64,000 nucleotides of DNA, from the NCBI GenBank assembly GCA_003707065.3, contig PPXM03000002.1:62001-126000 (forward strand), written 5' to 3'. This document shows, in pieces, positions 9,891 to 20,110 of this stretch (position 1 is the first letter of the stretch; each line of letters begins with the position of its first letter). Source of the stretch: Trigonopsis variabilis. Its lineage: Eukaryota > Ascomycota > Trigonopsidomycetes > Trigonopsidales > Trigonopsidaceae. The translations under genes and the position numbers were made by a program. The notes beneath the pieces were generated by a model. It worked only from the letters and a program-made list of their open reading frames with translations, was not told the DNA's origin and made no database searches.

Positions 9891-10347
9891 CTTGAAGACT
9901 GTAAGGGAGAATAGTCGGGTTGTGGAATGCGTCGCTCAACCAGTCGTTAACCCTGAGAAACAGTCATTGCACGTGACAACCTTCTCAGTAGCGTCTTTGT
10001 GGATACGTTCTTGCGAGAAAGCCATTTTGGGCAGACATACAATGGATATGATAAAATACTATTGTTCTCGTGGATCGCTTTATAATTGTAGATTCTGTGA
10101 GGGATAACGTTAAAAATCTATGCTTCGTGTAAGCAACTGGGACCTATAATCGTAATGTAGCGCTTGCTACCCCGTCTTGGGAGTAGACAAGGACCCAACG
10201 TTAGGCAACACTTCATTGGTAGAGAGACTCTTAATCTTTATAGAAAACCTGAAGTTGGGCAAGAGAATCTCAATTACGGAGAAGGAACGGAGATACATTT
10301 AACGGGTTTGCTAAAGAATCTCCTTTTGGGACACACTTTGATCAAAT
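9891..10347. promoter_or_regulatory. Divergent promoter region RPS29/EDC3
   Basis: A 457-bp spacer between two genes transcribed away from each other. It contains a CACGTGAC E-box at 9970-9976. Short frames here are not supported as genes. Confidence 0.45.
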
Positions 10348-11907
10348 ATGGCTGATCAATTCATCGGGCTCTATGTTGATGTTATCTGCAATGATGGGAC
10401 CAATGTTCGAGGCACCGTCGCTGGGGTCGAAGGCCGGACATTAAATTTAAGCGATGGTAAGTGAGACGGCGCTGAGAACTTGCTGACAAGAGTGCTCTTC
10501 CCTGGCACCGGTACTCGGACTACGTTTTACCAAGTACGAGGAGAAACTATCAGGAACTTAAATGTGACTAAAAAGACCGAGGGAAACAACAACCGAAGTA
10601 GAGATGCGACCCAGGAATCTAAGCCCTCTCCTCTCCGGACGAGCAAAAAGAAGAACAAGAAACTATCAAACACCTGGGCCGATGAGGGAGTTGACAAGTA
10701 CAGAGATCAGGAATTTGATTTCCAAGCTAATTTGGAGCGATTTGATAAGAGAGGAGTTTTTGATGAGATTCGACGACTGGATACCACTGATCCTTCACAG
10801 TTACTAGTGACTCATAATAAAATTAGAGGAACAGCTGCAGAGATACCTGCACAAGCTAAACAGGGTCAGCCACCGGCGGCTTTGTCTGCGTTATTCGCAG
10901 CTGATTCTGCCGAGCGAGCCAAGGTCCAAGAAATCCTCAAGCCTGGCCCTAAAGTCAATTATGACAATAGCGAAATGGTCCTAGACAATTCTAACCTATC
11001 ACTGGGCCAACGAGAGCTAGCCCATTTGAATGGAAATCATCATGAAATCTCCAAGCCTGCCGTCGCTTCCACGGAACCCCAACTCAAAGTATGTACGACG
11101 CAAGATGTCTGCCCTTGTGCTACGCCTCTTCAGATGGCGGAATTAGAACAAACAATGACTCAGGAATTTGGCTTGACGCGGCTCCAAACTGCCGAAAATG
11201 CAGGCAGAGGAATATCTTTACTGGCAATCACTCTTTTAGGAGGATCGAAGCGAATCAATTCTCAGAATCATAATGGACTGCCTGTTGTTGTTTTCTTGGC
11301 AAATATCCATGTTACCGCTGCCTATGCTCTAGCTGCCGCTCGGCAGTTGCTTAATCACTGCGTTCAAGTGATTTTCTGTGCAGTCGAATGCTCTGAAGGA
11401 CCAGACACGTCGTCTAACAATACGGAGTTCAACACATTAAAACAGTCCCTCGTTGCAAGCGGCGGTAAATTTGTCACGCATAAAGATCTAAACGAAGCTT
11501 TAGAGGCAGCGTCAGGACCACCCGAACTGATTATCGATTGCTTGGTCAATTACCAATACGGAATCAATGATCTATACGAGAAGGACTTGGCTCAGACCGT
11601 GGAAATGATTGAATGGGCCAATGCTAATAAAGCCAACATTCTGTCTTTGGATATGCCATCTGGATTAGATGCTGCTACTGGAAATCCTCAGCATGCGCCA
11701 GTAATCGATCCGAAATGGGTCGCAGCTCTGGGAGTTCCCAAGTCTGGACTACCCCTGGCGGCAGCTAGACAGGCTCGACCGTGGTCTCTCTATGCCATAG
11801 ATATTGGAATACCTAGACGTGCCACACAAAGGCGAGGACTAAGAAGATTAGAAAATATGTCTTTTGGTCCCGACTGGGTTGTTCCTTTGGAACTGATTAC
11901 CCCATAA
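10348..11907 (+). CDS. EDC3: EDC3, enhancer of mRNA decapping
   Basis: Exon 1 (10348-10456) encodes MADQFIGLYVDVICNDGTNV and the start of the LSm fold. After a 36-nt intron (10457-10492), exon 2 runs to 11907. The 507 residues show an N-terminal LSm domain (about 1-70), a basic linker, the FDF motif (EFDFQANLERFDKRGVFDEIR, near 120) and a C-terminal YjeF_N Rossmann domain (ENAGRGISLLA, LSLDMPSGLDAATG). EDC3 scaffolds DCP2, DHH1 and P-body assembly in the cytoplasm. A phase shift at the splice site fixes the acceptor at 10492. Length and domain order are normal. Confidence 0.95.
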
Positions 11908-12551
11908 TCCACACACGGCAAGTTCATGTGTTACGGATCCCCTGGACAATTAATTCTGCATTTCATCTATCTCTACGTTCCTTTATTCTCATCTTACATA
12001 TTCGTTCTGCTATTATTGTCACAATGGCCTCGTTACGTCCTTCACCCTTGTAAGATATCCACCTGCCGTGTAACGACCTTTCTACGGCATTGAATGTATA
12101 AACTCTCATACTAGTTCTTCTACGTACATTTGTCTGGCCTACTTATTGATATGACGGCGATTTGACTCTTGTTGCATCTGGTATTTGTCGCCGTAAGTTA
12201 GAATCAAGGTGAAAAAGCTCTCGACGCAAACGAATACACCTGTACGTACGAATTATAGAAAAAATTACATGTTTATAGACACTTGTTTCATATAAAGCAT
12301 ACTTGGTTTCTTTCACCCCTCAAGATATCATGGAGATTTTCGATCACGGTCGGTGGAAGGTGCTCGTCGCCGTTGACCTGCCTTGTGTTACCGTGATTCG
12401 CCTTTGTCACGTCCAACTTGACTCGCACTTTCGCTGGCTTGCAGACTTACTTTGTCCTTGCGCGTGAGTACAGGAGACGATTATCCCAAGTTGATAGGCC
12501 ATTTTTTTTGTACCTGCTTTTATTTCAGGTGAAAGGTTGCTGATTAGCAAA
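11908..12551. other. Intergenic stretch before VAC8, probable 5' UTR intron
   Basis: About 640 bp with no open frame of interest. A GTGAGT near 12461 followed by a T-rich tract and TTTCAG at about 12529 looks like an intron in the VAC8 5' UTR. Confidence 0.4.
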
Positions 12552-14352
12552 ATGGGTGTCATTTGTAGTCGCTGCTGTTCTCAAGGTCAGTATCTCACCT
12601 CATAGCAGGTCGATCAAGGAGCTGAATGCTAATTTCTAGGGCAAGCACAAGACGGGTTGTATGCGCCTCTTTTGGCGGAAAACGAGCGAGAAGCTGTCTC
12701 GGTGCTCTTGGGATATTTGGAAAACGTAAGTTAAAGCCCGCAATCAGAACTAAGGCTGACTCTCTTAAGAGAAGTGACGTTGATTTCTTCAGCGATGGTC
12801 CCTTGAAGGCGCTGACAACCCTGGTCTATTCCGATAATATCGATCTCCAGCGAAGTGCAGCCTTGGCTTTTGCAGAGATCACCGAAAAAGGTAAGTTAAT
12901 TACTGGAAAGGAAGAAAAATTAACCGTGGAGATGTTCGACCCGTCCGGAAAGAGGCATTGGAGCCGATCCTGACTCTTTTACAAAGTAATGACGTTGAAG
13001 TCCAACGTGCTGCTAGCGCCGCCTTGGGAAATCTGGCCGTGGACAATGATAACAAGGTCCTTATTGTCCAGCTAGGGGGCCTAGATCCTCTTATTCGCCA
13101 AATGATGTCGCCAAACGTTGAGGTTCAATGCAATGCAGTTGGATGCATCACAAATCTGGCCACTAATGAGGCTTCCAAAGCAAAAATTGCTCATTCAGGC
13201 GCCCTTGTCCCATTGACCAAGCTTGCAAAGTCAAAGGATATGAGAGTTCAACGGAATGCTACTGGCGCTCTATTGAATATGACTCATTCCGATGAAAATC
13301 GACAAGAACTGGTCAATGCCGGCGCCATACCAGTTTTGGTATCTCTACTGTCATCCAATGACGCTGATGTCCAATATTACTGCACGACAGCTCTGAGTAA
13401 TATTGCCGTTGATGCAGCTAACCGGAAAAAGCTTGCTCAAACGGAACCACGATTAGTCGAGTACCTGGTGGCCTTGATGAGCTCATCCAGTCCTCGGGTT
13501 CAGTGCCAGGCAGCTCTTGCGTTAAGAAACCTGGCATCCGACGAAAACTACCAATTGGAAATCGTTCGCGCCGGCGGACTTGGACCGCTACTAAAATTAC
13601 TGCAATCAAATCATCTTCCTTTAACACTCTCTGCTGTCGCCTGCATCCGAAATATCTCAATCCATCCTCATAACGAGTCATTAATCATCGATGCTGGATT
13701 CTTGAAACCACTAGTTAATATTCTTGCTCATAATGAAAATGAAGAAGTCAAGTGTCACGCTATCTCTACTCTAAGGAACCTGGCTGCAAGTTCGGAGAGC
13801 AACAAGCAAGCCATTGTCGATGCTGGCGTTGTTGAAACCTGCCGCGACCTTATTCTCAAAGTCCCGCTGACAGTACAGAGTGAAATGACGGCTTGTCTGG
13901 CTGTCTTGGCTCTGAGCGACGAAATCAAGCCAAAGTTAATACAAATGGGTGTCTTTGATGTTCTTCTTCCCTTGACAGCGTCAGGGGATGTGGAGGTTCA
14001 AGGCAACAGTGCTGCCGCATTGGGGAATCTATCGGCTAAGGTTGACAATTACGATATTTTTGTGAACGATTGGGGCAGTCCTGCCGGTGGCGTGAAAGGG
14101 TACCTCGAGCGGTTTCTGACTAGTGGAGACATTACGTTTGAACACATTGCGGTATGGACACTTCTTCAGCTATTGGACAGCCACGACCGGAGGCTTAAAG
14201 TTTTGGTTAATGACAGCGACGGCATAGTCAAAGCTGTCCGTGGGCTCTCGACGCGGCAGGTGGCTTCAGGAGACGAGCACGAAGGAGATGTTGAGACAAT
14301 GAATGAAGTGCATACGTTGTCCAAGCGCGTCCTGTCAGCTTTAGATCATTAA
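12552..14352 (+). CDS. VAC8: VAC8, armadillo-repeat vacuolar protein
   Basis: Exons 12552-12585, 12640-12725, 12770-12890 and 12932-14352 give 553 residues; introns are 54, 44 and 41 nt. The N-terminus MGVICSRCC carries the Gly-2 myristoylation site and a palmitoylatable Cys cluster, both known to anchor VAC8 to the vacuole. At least eleven ARM repeats follow; segments such as [15 protein letters not shown]-like, [32 protein letters not shown] and [14 protein letters not shown] are almost identical across fungi. VAC8 acts in vacuole inheritance, nucleus-vacuole junctions and Cvt/autophagy. The small first exon (34 nt) encodes only the lipidated tip. A stem-loop lies about 80 bp after the stop. 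Confidence 0.97.
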
Positions 14353-14768
14353 TGTAAGGTAGCTAGAAGCAATGGACGACGAGTCTACTGGAGTAATGTT
14401 ATCTTGACTAGGTAGATGGTTGTTGTCAGGCCACGCACGACCAGGCGCGTCGTGTCGTGGCGGCTGGCTGCGTTGCCATTTAATACCAAATAAGGAAGTC
14501 AGACAAAGGACATGCGGCTAAGAGCGCGACGGAAAATAGTTGAAGATTGTAAGAACAGTAGTGAATGCGAACTCAATAACTTCTTACATGAGAAAATATA
14601 CATAAGAAAGAATTTTGCCTCCAAAACCTTCACTAAGGGGCTTCAACCGGGAGAGGTGTGACGTTACAGGAAAGGAAGCGTTACAGGGGTCGAGTAGAAA
14701 GAACAGGGACGTGTGTGTCCAGGGATAGAGGACCCAACCACCCTGCTCTGACGCCCCGAGTTTTGACA
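14353..14768. other. Intergenic stretch VAC8-CHS7
   Basis: About 415 bp. It contains the hairpin at 14431-14460, listed separately. No gene is seen; the frame upstream of the CHS7 ATG is open but without homology. Confidence 0.5.
14431..14460. other. Perfect-stem hairpin with one bulge downstream of VAC8
   Basis: The arm CCACGCACGAC (14431-14441) pairs with GTCGTGTCGTGG (14449-14460) across a 7-nt loop, giving 11 GC-rich pairs with a single bulged T. It falls in the likely VAC8 3' UTR. Function is unknown; it could affect mRNA 3'-end stability. Confidence 0.6.
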
Positions 14769-15626
14769 ATGCAGACGATAGGCAAAATATGTGAGAGGGC
14801 GCCTATCCCAGTATGCTCGAGTCTACAGGTGAATGCGCGATGTTATTCGCGGAGCATTGATCTCGCCAATACTGTGATCTTCCAAGTGGGAACATGCTTT
14901 ATAAGTATCGCGGCTCTTGGGATATCGTTGATGATGTATATGAATGTGAAGCGCAAATATACGGCGGTCGGACGGCGAGAGTTAATGGATATAATGGTCT
15001 TATACTTTGTCTTGACGGCCATCAGTCTATGTTTAGACTGCGGAGTGATCTACCCGGGAAACCATACCCATAACTATTTCATTGGAGTACAACTGGGGCT
15101 GGTGAATGCACTGACATACGCACTATTCTACCTAGGGATAGTGACTTACCACTTATTCGAGGATGGGACGACGTTATCAATGATACGGTTAAGGGGCGGA
15201 TGCCTATTGCTTGGAGTGGCTGGGTTTTTAATCTCCATTGCGACTTTCAATGGATGGAGGCCATTGAATGACACAAATCAACTAGGAATATTGATCTTTT
15301 CTTACATCTTGCCTTTGGTCTTCCTCGCCGTTTTCTTCTTTTCGCAGTTGATCTTTGTGGTTGTCTATTTCAAAGACCTTTGGTGTCTAGGGGTATTGCT
15401 CATTATGCTGTTTTGTTTTGTTAGCGGACAGATCCTTCTCTATGTCTTTTCCTCAGAGCTATGTCTATCCATGAAACATTACCTTGATGGGCTGTTCTTT
15501 GCTACATTGGGAAACCTGCTGTCAATCATGATGATATATAAATATTGGGACCAAATTACTAAGGAGGATCTAGAGTTTTCGGTTGGAGTCAAACCCGCTG
15601 CATGGGATATGGAGCCAGATTATTAA
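14769..15626 (+). CDS. CHS7: CHS7, chitin synthase export chaperone
   Basis: The 285-residue polytopic protein opens with CERAPIPVCSS and YSRSIDLANTVIFQVGT, the signature start of the fungal CHS7 family. About seven hydrophobic segments follow, then a cytosolic tail (WDQITKEDLEFSVG). CHS7 resides in the ER membrane and lets class IV chitin synthase (CHS3) fold and leave the ER, so it serves cell-wall synthesis. Single exon. The ATG at 14769 is the start that gives the conserved N-terminus; earlier codons of the open frame look non-coding. Among the genes here this is one of the strongest fungal markers. Confidence 0.95.
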   Translation: MQTIGKICERAPIPVCSSLQVNARCYSRSIDLANTVIFQVGTCFISIAALGISLMMYMNVKRKYTAVGRRELMDIMVLYFVLTAISLCLDCGVIYPGNHTHNYFIGVQLGLVNALTYALFYLGIVTYHLFEDGTTLSMIRLRGGCLLLGVAGFLISIATFNGWRPLNDTNQLGILIFSYILPLVFLAVFFFSQLIFVVVYFKDLWCLGVLLIMLFCFVSGQILLYVFSSELCLSMKHYLDGLFFATLGNLLSIMMIYKYWDQITKEDLEFSVGVKPAAWDMEPDY

Positions 15627-15935
15627 GCGCACCACTTAAAAGCATTAGCATTATTAGTGTTTATATAATATACCACGGTTAAGGAGTGTTTAAATGAGAT
15701 TAGGATATAGACGAGTAGTAGACGATACTCTGCAATATCTAGGATAGAACAGAGTGTGAAGAGTAAGGAGGTAGGAAGATGATTGACAAAGGAACCTGTC
15801 AAACTTGTTTCGTATAAGCGAAGGAGGCCAACAAATAAACTTGGAGTCCTCCTGTCGTGATTTGATGGTTCGTCTGGAAGTGACGAGCTCGAATAAGCAT
15901 CTCTTGTAACGCTAGTCGAAATAGCATCTCCATCC
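15627..15935. other. Intergenic stretch CHS7-cyclin
   Basis: About 310 bp with no supported gene. A 143-codon minus-strand frame (15623-16054) crosses it but overlaps the cyclin exon and matches nothing I know. Confidence 0.45.
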
Positions 15936-16506
15936 ATGACAGTCAAAGCACCGCCAGAACTGCTTCCAGATACGACTGTGAGGGTATGCAGTGAAATGTT
16001 TATTCTGACGCCAGGTATTCTTTCATGTGGCAGGCCCATTCTCCCAAACAGCAAAGGTTTACTTGGGCGCTTTTGCCAAGCAGCTCCTGTCCAAGATCAG
16101 GCTGGGACCTCAGATTGAATCGACAGCCTTGTGGTATATTAGCCGACTACGAGGGCTGAATGGGTCGCCCACCGAGATTTTCGTCATCTCATTGCTTTTG
16201 GCTAACAAATACTGGGACGATTTCCCTTTAACAAATGGGGTATGGTCATCAATGAGTCATATCCCTTTAGATTGTCTGAACCGAATCGAGATTCGTGCTC
16301 TGCGGTATTTAAAATGGCAGCTGACTCCATCTATCAAGATTTGGCATGCTTGGCTCGACAAGTTGATTCATCTCGGTGCCATTCACTCCAAGTTAGCCTA
16401 TAACAAGGCCATGCATTCCTCAATATTCAACACTGAGCCCAATTCCCGTCTCCAAGGAGCCATCAAGTTTTCTAGGGTCGGCGGAAAAAATAAACCTATT
16501 GCTTGA
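15936..16506 (+). CDS. PCL/PHO80-type cyclin
   Basis: Exon 1 is 15936-15977 and exon 2 is 16015-16506, giving about 177 residues. The cyclin-box features are AKVYLGAFAKQLLSKIRLG, ALWYISRLRGLN, EIFVISLLLANKYWDD and the helix LNRIEIRALRYLKWQL, typical of the fungal cyclins that pair with the PHO85-type CDK. Those complexes link phosphate, nutrient and polarity signals to the cell cycle. Two donors 6 nt apart (15978 GTGAGG or 15984 GTATGC) both keep frame with the acceptor at 16014; the first gives a 37-nt intron, closer to the local norm. The product is shorter than most PCL cyclins, so another upstream exon is possible. Confidence 0.72.
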
Positions 16507-16756
16507 CTCTAACCTTGTCGGATTAACATATTTTCTCTCATGTAAGATATATTGGCTTGTTTGTCTGCTCTTTACCCGTAGCAGTGGGCATTCTTTCTTC
16601 CTTTACTTCACAATAGCCCAGATAGATAGCGGAAGATATACCTCACTTTGACGGATGCGCGAGACCAAAGAGCATAAACTGAGAACCCGCAGCGAGGAAT
16701 GGTGAGATTGCTAAATCAATAAAATCAGCAGCGACACATGTCATCTCATAGAAGGT

Positions 16757-17896
16757 ATGTCGTGTCTCGTCCTCTCCCACCCTCGCAACCGCCGTTACGA
16801 CTCGCTACTGATGAAGGCCAAGCCTACTCGATATTTCCCGGGAAAGCCCATAGAGGAAGAATCAGGATCGGAATCTGATGAATCAGTGGAATCTGTGCCC
16901 CAGCCAGTTCAGTCAAAGCCAAAGCTCCAAGTGGCCGAGCTTACGAAAGCATCAGTGGCTCTAAAGACAGAAGAAGACCAGAGTGATGGGTATATTACTG
17001 AAGAAAATGAATCTGAAGTTGAGTTAGAGAAGCCTGAGAGTACTGTGGGTCAAATAAACAGGGTAAATATCTTGCCTCCGCCTGAGTCGAGTGAAGACGA
17101 AAGTGAATCGGAATCGGACAGTGATTCATCTACGTCGTCTCGAGTGATCCTTAAACCTGTGTTTATACGCAAGAACCAGAGGGCGAAATCGCAGGAACCT
17201 GCACCAAAGGCGGTCAAAGATGATGAGACAAAGCACGCTGATCTTCTGGAACGGATCCAGAACGAAAGGCGGCAAGAATCAGTACTAGAAAGTGAACGAA
17301 TGCAAAAGCTGGCTGCAGAGACAGATCATTTGGATATATCGACTCTAGTCGATGATACAGATGATCTTGAACCGGCCGAAGAGCGAGCTGCTTGGAAGGT
17401 ACGAGAACTGGGCCGGTTGAAGAGAGAGCGACAAGCTTTAATGATGATTGAAGAGGAGCGGCGACAGTTGGAAGAGCGCCGGAATCTGGATGAAGAAACG
17501 AAAATGGCAGAAGATGAAGAAAAAGTGCGGCAAGAGCAAGAAGCCAAGGAGCGCGAGCGAGTTGAACGAGTTGCTCGAGAAGGAGAGCATTCGGGATACA
17601 TGCAGAAATACTATCATAAGGGAGCATTTTTCCAGGATAAGAGTGATCCAATTTTCCAGCGGGATTATCATCAAGCTACAGAAGATTCAATTAAGGACAA
17701 ATCTATTCTTCCCTCCATCATGCAGGTGCGAGGGACCTTTGATTTTGGCAAGCGAGGCCAGACCAAATGGACTCATTTATCTAAGGAAGACACTTCCAAA
17801 CAGGATCAGGATCGTTTATGGGAGATGCAAGGGCGGAATAAACGACAAAGGGATCAAGACTCGCTACGAGACGAGCTGCGGAATAAGCGGCGATGA
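16757..17896 (+). CDS. MFAP1: MFAP1-family spliceosomal protein
   Basis: The 379-residue product is acidic and Ser-rich at first, then Glu/Arg coiled-coil. The conserved C-terminal blocks are RVILKPVFIRKNQR, ERAAWKVRELGRLKRERQ, GYMQKYYHKGAFFQD, ILPSIMQVR and GRTK-like KRGQTKWTHLSKEDTS. MFAP1 is a B-complex spliceosome component that contacts Prp38. The exact N-terminus is unsure: ATG 16757 sits in GGTATGT, which could instead be a donor following ATGTCATCTCATAGAAG, but that splice does not restore frame. Met at 16811 is a conservative alternative. It converges on TRAPPC5 with only 9 bp between the stop codons. Confidence 0.9.
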   Translation: MSCLVLSHPRNRRYDSLLMKAKPTRYFPGKPIEEESGSESDESVESVPQPVQSKPKLQVAELTKASVALKTEEDQSDGYITEENESEVELEKPESTVGQINRVNILPPPESSEDESESESDSDSSTSSRVILKPVFIRKNQRAKSQEPAPKAVKDDETKHADLLERIQNERRQESVLESERMQKLAAETDHLDISTLVDDTDDLEPAEERAAWKVRELGRLKRERQALMMIEEERRQLEERRNLDEETKMAEDEEKVRQEQEAKERERVERVAREGEHSGYMQKYYHKGAFFQDKSDPIFQRDYHQATEDSIKDKSILPSIMQVRGTFDFGKRGQTKWTHLSKEDTSKQDQDRLWEMQGRNKRQRDQDSLRDELRNKRR

Positions 17897-17905
17897 AGGA
17901 GGGGC

Positions 17906-18576
17906 CTAAGTATCAAGGATAGCTTCTCTTTCGAGAACGGCGGGGTCGAACTTGATGAGGAACACCGTTCTTTGAGGATGGCTGGCCACAGGCATGGAAT
18001 GAGCAGTGACTTTGCAATCAAAGCCGGCACTACACAGTGCTCCCTGAGCCACGCCAGCCATAAAAGCAGCGCAAGAAAGTTGGCTGAGTTCGCGGGGAAC
18101 CGATACAAAAGTATTCGTGATTGGGGCAGAGTCGACGATCATATATTCATCAGCTTGGTCGCGTGATTTCTCAAGGCCTGCCGCTGGCTTCCCAAAGGCG
18201 GTCTTCCATATGCTTGACGACACTAACTGGAGCATTTTCACCAGACGAGTCTCCCTGTGCGCCGACCTCCCGTCCCGCCAGGTCACTAACTCAAGCAATC
18301 GCTCACCTAAACCGTACCCAAATGAATTAAGCCTTGTGTAAGAATAGGATATGAATGGAATTGAACTTACTTTTCTTCAAGATCATTGACACCTTGAGAC
18401 GTCTTTTGAGAGTAGCTCACCATTTGCGTGAAGAGCAGGCTAAATGCGGCCAGAGACACCTCAGGCAACCGCCGTTGTAGATTGCGATCATAAATGGACG
18501 AAGGCTTTTTAGGAGTAAGAGCCACAGACGGTGACCGGATCGGAGACGTTGGTTGCCGTGGGGTCGAGGGTGTCAT
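17906..18576 (-). CDS. TRS31: TRAPPC5/TRS31, TRAPP complex subunit
   Basis: Exon 1 (18371-18576) and exon 2 (17906-18332), split by a 38-nt intron (18333-18370), give 210 residues. After a Pro/Ser-rich tip come the Bet3-family blocks: RRLPEVSLAAFSLLFTQMVSYSQ, LEEKLNSFGYGLGERLLELV, VSSSIWKTAFGKPA, ADEYMIVDSAPITNTFVSVP, CAAFMAGVAQGALCSAGF and VTAHSM. TRS31 is a core subunit of TRAPP, the Rab-GEF and tethering complex at ER-Golgi and Golgi membranes. The frame between exons fixes the splice sites. It overlaps MFAP1 in the 3' UTRs. Confidence 0.95.
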
Positions 18577-19062
18577 GATGGGAGGTGTCGTCGTGGTTGG
18601 CTATCAAGCTTGCTGTTGGTACTAGCGAGCCCTTACTGGCACGGAGATACAATAGTACGCGCGTAAGTCGAAGCTACTATTCAACAGCAAAGACGTTTTT
18701 TACGAGTTCGATGTGACTATTGTTCAGTAATATGGCATCAGTCGCATGCTCCAGCGTCAAGTCGAAACAGCGCTTCGAGCTGCGCAAACTTGAGTGCCAA
18801 CATTGTATTGTCAGGGGAGCCACCGGTGGGACCCCAGAAGACAATCTTAGTTCCAAGATCACAGCATCTTTCTCCGTCTTGACCCATAATAAGTCACTGG
18901 CATAAATAATTACGTAACTATCTGTAAATATGGCATTCTTAGGTTCTTGTTACGGGACTATTTGTATAAGTTTAGCAGCGCCCGGCCACTGTGATCGCTT
19001 TGTCACGGTGGGACAGGTAGGGGACACTTGAGCTTGGGCTTAGCAACGCAACAGGTCAAGAC
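18577..19062. other. Intergenic stretch with two overlapping minus-strand frames
   Basis: The TRAPPC5 and PP2C genes diverge from this 486-bp spacer. Two minus-strand frames overlap: 18738-18887 (ATG start, 49 residues, contains KIVFWGPTGGSPDNTMLALK) and one ending at 18677 (contains ATDAILLNNSHIELVKNVF). Either could be part of a small gene faintly like an Sm-type fold, but I could not join them by a plausible intron. Confidence 0.3.
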
Positions 19063-19938
19063 ATGAAGAGACAGAATAATCGAAAGCCACCTGAAATTCT
19101 CATACCTAGGCGGACGACGTCTGTGCCGAGTCAGAAAAATCGGCCTGAGCCGCCAGAGTCGTCGACTTTTCTGGTGGGGGTCGAGGAGACGGTGAACGAG
19201 AGGTGTCGACGTAAGATGGAAGATTCACACCGGTATATATATGATTATGGAGGCCAAGCTGGATGCGGATATTTTGCGATTTTTGATGGACACGGAGGAA
19301 ACGATGCGGCCGAATGGTGCTCAGAACATTTACATGAAGTTCTTCAACGGGTGTTGAAAGAACGAGATGAAGGCGAAGGATCGATAGTTGAAGCATTGGA
19401 TGATGCATTTACCGAGTGTGACGAGGCGTTGGAAAAGCATTGTAATCAATCTACCGCCGGCTGCACAGCCATTGTGTCCTTAATCCGGCCTGAGAACCCG
19501 TCCCGACTGTATTGTGCCAATGTTGGCGACGCCCGAGCGGTTCTCTGTCGATCAGGTAAAGCCGTGAGATTGTCTCGGGACCACAAAGGGACGGACAAAC
19601 AAGAACATGCCCGGATCACAACGGCAGGAGGAATCATGTTCAACAATCGCGTGAGTGGCGTACTGGCAGTCACGAGAGCTTTAGGGGATAATTATATGAA
19701 GCAATTCATCTCAGGACACCCTTATACGACTGAGACAGCTCTCAACCTGACTGATGAGTTTTTGATTTTGGCATGTGATGGACTATGGGATGTCTGTTCC
19801 GACCAACAGGCAGTGGACTTGATCCGGTCTGTGACCGATCCTCAGAAAGCAGCAGAGATGTTGGTGCAGTATGCTCTTGATAATTTCAGCTCAGATAACA
19901 TTACTGCCATGGTCATTCGCCTGGTGCCCTGTCCCTGA
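19063..19938 (+). CDS. PTC1: PTC1-like PP2C protein phosphatase
   Basis: The 291-residue Mg/Mn-dependent Ser/Thr phosphatase carries the PP2C motifs in order: RRKMEDSHR (about 49-57), YFAIFDGHGGNDAA (70-83), AGCTAIVSL, CANVGDARAVLCR, LAVTRALGD, LACDGLWDV and SSDNITAMVI. Metal-binding aspartates are intact. Single exon; the N-terminal 40 residues are basic and variable. Length and compactness match PTC1, which turns off the HOG and cell-wall MAP kinase pathways and affects organelle inheritance. Assignment to PTC1 rather than another small PP2C is by size and N-terminus and is moderate. Confidence 0.9.
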   Translation: MKRQNNRKPPEILIPRRTTSVPSQKNRPEPPESSTFLVGVEETVNERCRRKMEDSHRYIYDYGGQAGCGYFAIFDGHGGNDAAEWCSEHLHEVLQRVLKERDEGEGSIVEALDDAFTECDEALEKHCNQSTAGCTAIVSLIRPENPSRLYCANVGDARAVLCRSGKAVRLSRDHKGTDKQEHARITTAGGIMFNNRVSGVLAVTRALGDNYMKQFISGHPYTTETALNLTDEFLILACDGLWDVCSDQQAVDLIRSVTDPQKAAEMLVQYALDNFSSDNITAMVIRLVPCP

Positions 19939-20110
19939 AGGCGCCACTCTTGCCGGCGGAGGCTGATCTTGCTGCGGGGCAGCGAATTAAAAGATGGCTT
20001 GCTACAGGACTGAGCTTGAATTTGCATGGAGTTGTACTAGTTAATGATAATGAGGGCTAAGGTTGGAACGTAGGCACTGGAGATGACACACCGGAATCAC
20101 TAAAATTACA

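Noticed and set aside
11908-12551. A small gene with ATG near 12024
   Set aside because: The frame closes after nine codons; the region is better explained as 3' UTR, promoter and a 5' UTR intron of VAC8.
15623-16054. 143-codon minus-strand frame between CHS7 and the cyclin
   Set aside because: It overlaps the cyclin exon, has no known motif, and ends in low-complexity hydrophobic sequence.
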